From Calendula officinalis (Eukaryota; Streptophyta; Magnoliopsida; Asterales; Asteraceae), in the NCBI GenBank assembly GCA_963853835.1, contig OY970822.1, positions 87,773,135 through 87,837,134 of the forward strand: a stretch of DNA of 64,000 nt. Reading direction: 5' to 3'. The number at the start of each line of letters is the position of its first letter. The stretch's first letter is position 1. Positions 61,676 through 64,000 of this stretch are shown here, one piece after another. The notes beneath the pieces were generated by a model. The model had not been told where the DNA came from. It made no database searches and saw nothing but the letters and a program-made list of their open reading frames with translations. Both the position numbers and the translations under genes were made by a program.

Positions 61676-63042
61676 TGTAACGATCCGAAATTTTGTATCG
61701 AATAAATTATTGAAAAAATATGATAAATAAGGATAAATCATTTGAAATATATGGGAATTGGTTTCGTGTTATTTAGACAACGTTTGATATGTGTATTATG
61801 TTGATAAAGTCGAAACCGGGTCAGAAGTTGGACCAAATCAGCTAGAATATCGGACCCAATGGTACCAGCCATGCTCGTGGGCGCGCGAGTGCGGTTGAGC
61901 GGCGCGAGCTACAGTCAAAAATTCGGAGTTCGAACAGAAGGTTGGTCGAGGGGTACGAGGAGTTTGTCGCGGGGCGCGATAGGAGGTTGGTCGAGGGGTG
62001 CGAGGAGTTGTAGCGGGGTGCGACATGAGTGTTGTCGAGGGCTCGAGCCGGTGGTGGTCGAGGGGCGGGTGTCTGGTGCACGCTATATGACGGGTTTTGA
62101 CACTTTGGCTCATTTAATTGAACACATCTTCTTCATCCCAACTCTCTCTCTAGAACCATATATGAATTTTGAGTGTAAAGGGGCGTTTGGAGCAGATTTT
62201 CAGCTCAAAAATGGTGTATCTACACTCCTTGTTGAAGATTAAAGGTATATCTCAACTCTTAATTAGTTATATGTGCTAGATTTGGGGTACATGTTGAAAA
62301 GTTGTAAACCCTAGCCTGAGGGTTTTGATGAATGGTGAAATATAAGTTAGTTAACCTAGATCTATGGTATTTTAACAAGGAAAAACATGTCATAATATGT
62401 AGTTGGGTTAATCTTGAGATTTATGATAATATAGGGTTATGAATGTCACCAAATTAAATTTGGGGAAAATGGTGCTAGTGACTAATTGGTGTTATGAGAC
62501 TAATATTGGAGACTAGTGATGTCAACCTTGGTTTGTGGTTGGATTTGGGTTTTTGTTGGTGAAATCTCAGAACTAGGATTTTTGGATTTTCCACCAAGTT
62601 GGATGAACTTGGTGGTTAAAGATGATAATATAGTTTGTGTTTTATCTAGTTATTGATGATAACTAGAGATATGATGATTATGTTGATAGGTTGCGAAGAC
62701 CTAAAGGTTGGAGATATTCCAAGGCGGGAGGCAGGGATTTGTGTTGATAAGCACGACGTGGATTTAGCTATCGCTAAGGTGAATACATGAGACTTTTAAA
62801 CTGAGTACATAGCAAAGAGTTTCTGAAAAAACGTATGATGTTTTTATGTGTCTTTACTAATAAATGTTTTGATAAAGATAGTGACTGAAAAAGTAAGGAA
62901 GTAAGTATAATGTGATACTAGAATAAGTCTAATATGAATGACGATTTTTCAAGTAAGTATGATAAACTAAAGTAATTATGGAATCTTTATTAATGAACCA
63001 TAATAATAAATTTATTGATTAAAAGAATGTATATTGAGTTTG
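61676..63042 (+). mobile_element. Gypsy-like LTR fragment
   Basis: Begins TGTAACGATCCGAAATTTTG and shares blocks with the LTR start at 63178: GGATAAATCAT, TTGGTTTCGTGT, GAAACCGGGTC and GAAGATTAAAGGTATATCT. It contains a GC-rich imperfect duplication of about 55 bp (GGTCGAGGGGTACGAGGAG, 61940-62025). No matching 3' end was found. At 63043 another TGTAACAACCG start follows, so the fragment is truncated or overlain. Confidence 0.6.
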
Positions 63043-63177
63043 TAACAACCGTAATTTTACATTTGTATTATCATATAATTAATTCGGGATTTATTTGAAT
63101 TTCGTTATTTATATTAGTTTATGTTTCGAGTTGTGTTTTATCGAGTGTTTGAATGTTTGGAACTTGGTGTAACGACC

Positions 63178-64000
63178 CGAAATTTGTAAATAAATAAAAT
63201 GTATAAAAATACGATAATTATGGATAAATCATATAAAACACGTAGGAGTTGGTTTCGTGTCATTTGGACACCGTATGAGGAAGTTATGGACGAAACCGGG
63301 TCGAGACAACAACCGAAAAATGCAGCCCTGCTGCAGAGGGGAGTTCGCGCCGCGAACTATGGTTCCCGATCGGGAACTGTCTTCAGAGAATTGGGCTTTC
63401 GGGCGTGAAGTAGTTCACGACCAGTTACCGATCGCTAAGTATGCGAGAAGGGAAAGAGTTCGCGACGCGAACTTAGTTCACGCCGTGAACTTCTGTCGAC
63501 AGCATTAAAGTCGGGTTTTGGCTCATTAAATGCCATATCAAAACCCTAGTTTCTCCTTTGGCGATTTTTGAGTGCAAGAGCTGATATGGGTCGGATTGTT
63601 CATCAAAGCTTGATAGATTTCACTCCTAAGTGAAGATTAAAGGTATATCTTCACTCCTTGATCTTTGTAGCTTAAGATCTATGTATTTTGATGCTTGGGT
63701 TTGAAACCCTAGTTCTTGGGGGTTATGGGTTATGTTGTTATAACTGATGTATACACTTAATAGATGGTATATTAACAAAGGAAACAAGGGTATGATGATG
63801 ATGATTTGTAAGAATCTTAAGGGTTGGTTAAACCTAGGGTTTGGTAAATCACCACAATTGGGGGAAAGTTGATGGTATCTAGTGATAAATGGATACATTA
63901 TCGGTAGTATGTGAATTTGAACATCTTATGATTGTTGTATTAGGCTTTTGGTGAAATCTTGGAGGTTGACCGAATTGTTGGAACAAGGGAACCAGCGGGA
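63178..64000 (+). mobile_element. Gypsy-like LTR, running off the window
   Basis: Starts TGTAACGACCCGAAATTTG. At 63338-63500 it holds GC-rich palindromic words (GTTCGCGCCGCGAAC, GATCGGGAAC, GTTCGCGACGCGAAC) also seen in the solo LTR at 26445. It adjoins another LTR-like start at 63043. Small frames here are not genes. Confidence 0.6.

Overview
The window is plant nuclear DNA. It is AT-rich, its genes have introns with GT..AG borders, and long stretches are transposable-element layers. The actin genes have the plant exon lengths (60, 394, 614 and 66 bp). There is a plant-type organellar gyrase A, a type-I pectin methylesterase and a type-I inositol polyphosphate 5-phosphatase. A Copia remnant with a third, coiled-coil ORF resembles elements I associate with Asteraceae. 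A eudicot, possibly Asteraceae, is the best guess; the species cannot be read from the sequence.

Layout. 1-1619 (minus): 5' part of an acidic gene of uncertain function, with two apparent one-base frame breaks. 3086-5950 and 8617-11428 (plus): tandem duplicate actin genes, promoter and leader intron included, whose deduced proteins differ at two residues. 11650-12757: a small tandem repeat and two MITEs. 13344-15597 (minus): pectin methylesterase. 15823-18132: nested MITEs, a short Helitron and a hAT-like element. 18962-24733 (minus): DNA gyrase subunit A, 27 exons joined here into an unbroken 941-codon frame. 26445-28634: solo LTR with 5-bp target duplication. 29670-32650 (minus): inositol polyphosphate 5-phosphatase, 9 exons, 496 codons, with a foldback element in one intron.

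From about 34.4 kb the window is almost entirely repeats. 34805-38376 is the 3' end of a decayed Copia-type element: third ORF, polypurine tract and 3' LTR. The LTR and about 2.9 kb of flanking nested elements (hAT-like, and Stowaway containing a Helitron containing a Tourist) form a 3.45-kb unit repeated three times in tandem to 48018. Then come a Stowaway MITE, a SINE with perfect target duplication (49538-49726), a full-length but frame-broken Copia element on the minus strand (50107-57224) with a Helitron in its leader, a MULE-like foldback element that may carry captured coding sequence (57264-58439), a solo LTR (59483-60241), and degenerate Gypsy-like LTR pieces to the end.

The four recognised host functions (cytoskeleton, cell-wall pectin, organelle DNA topology, inositol-phosphate signalling) are unrelated. 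The strongest unusual signals are the tandem triplication with its duplicated junction filler, the depth of element nesting, and the MULE-like element. No new functional system is evident.
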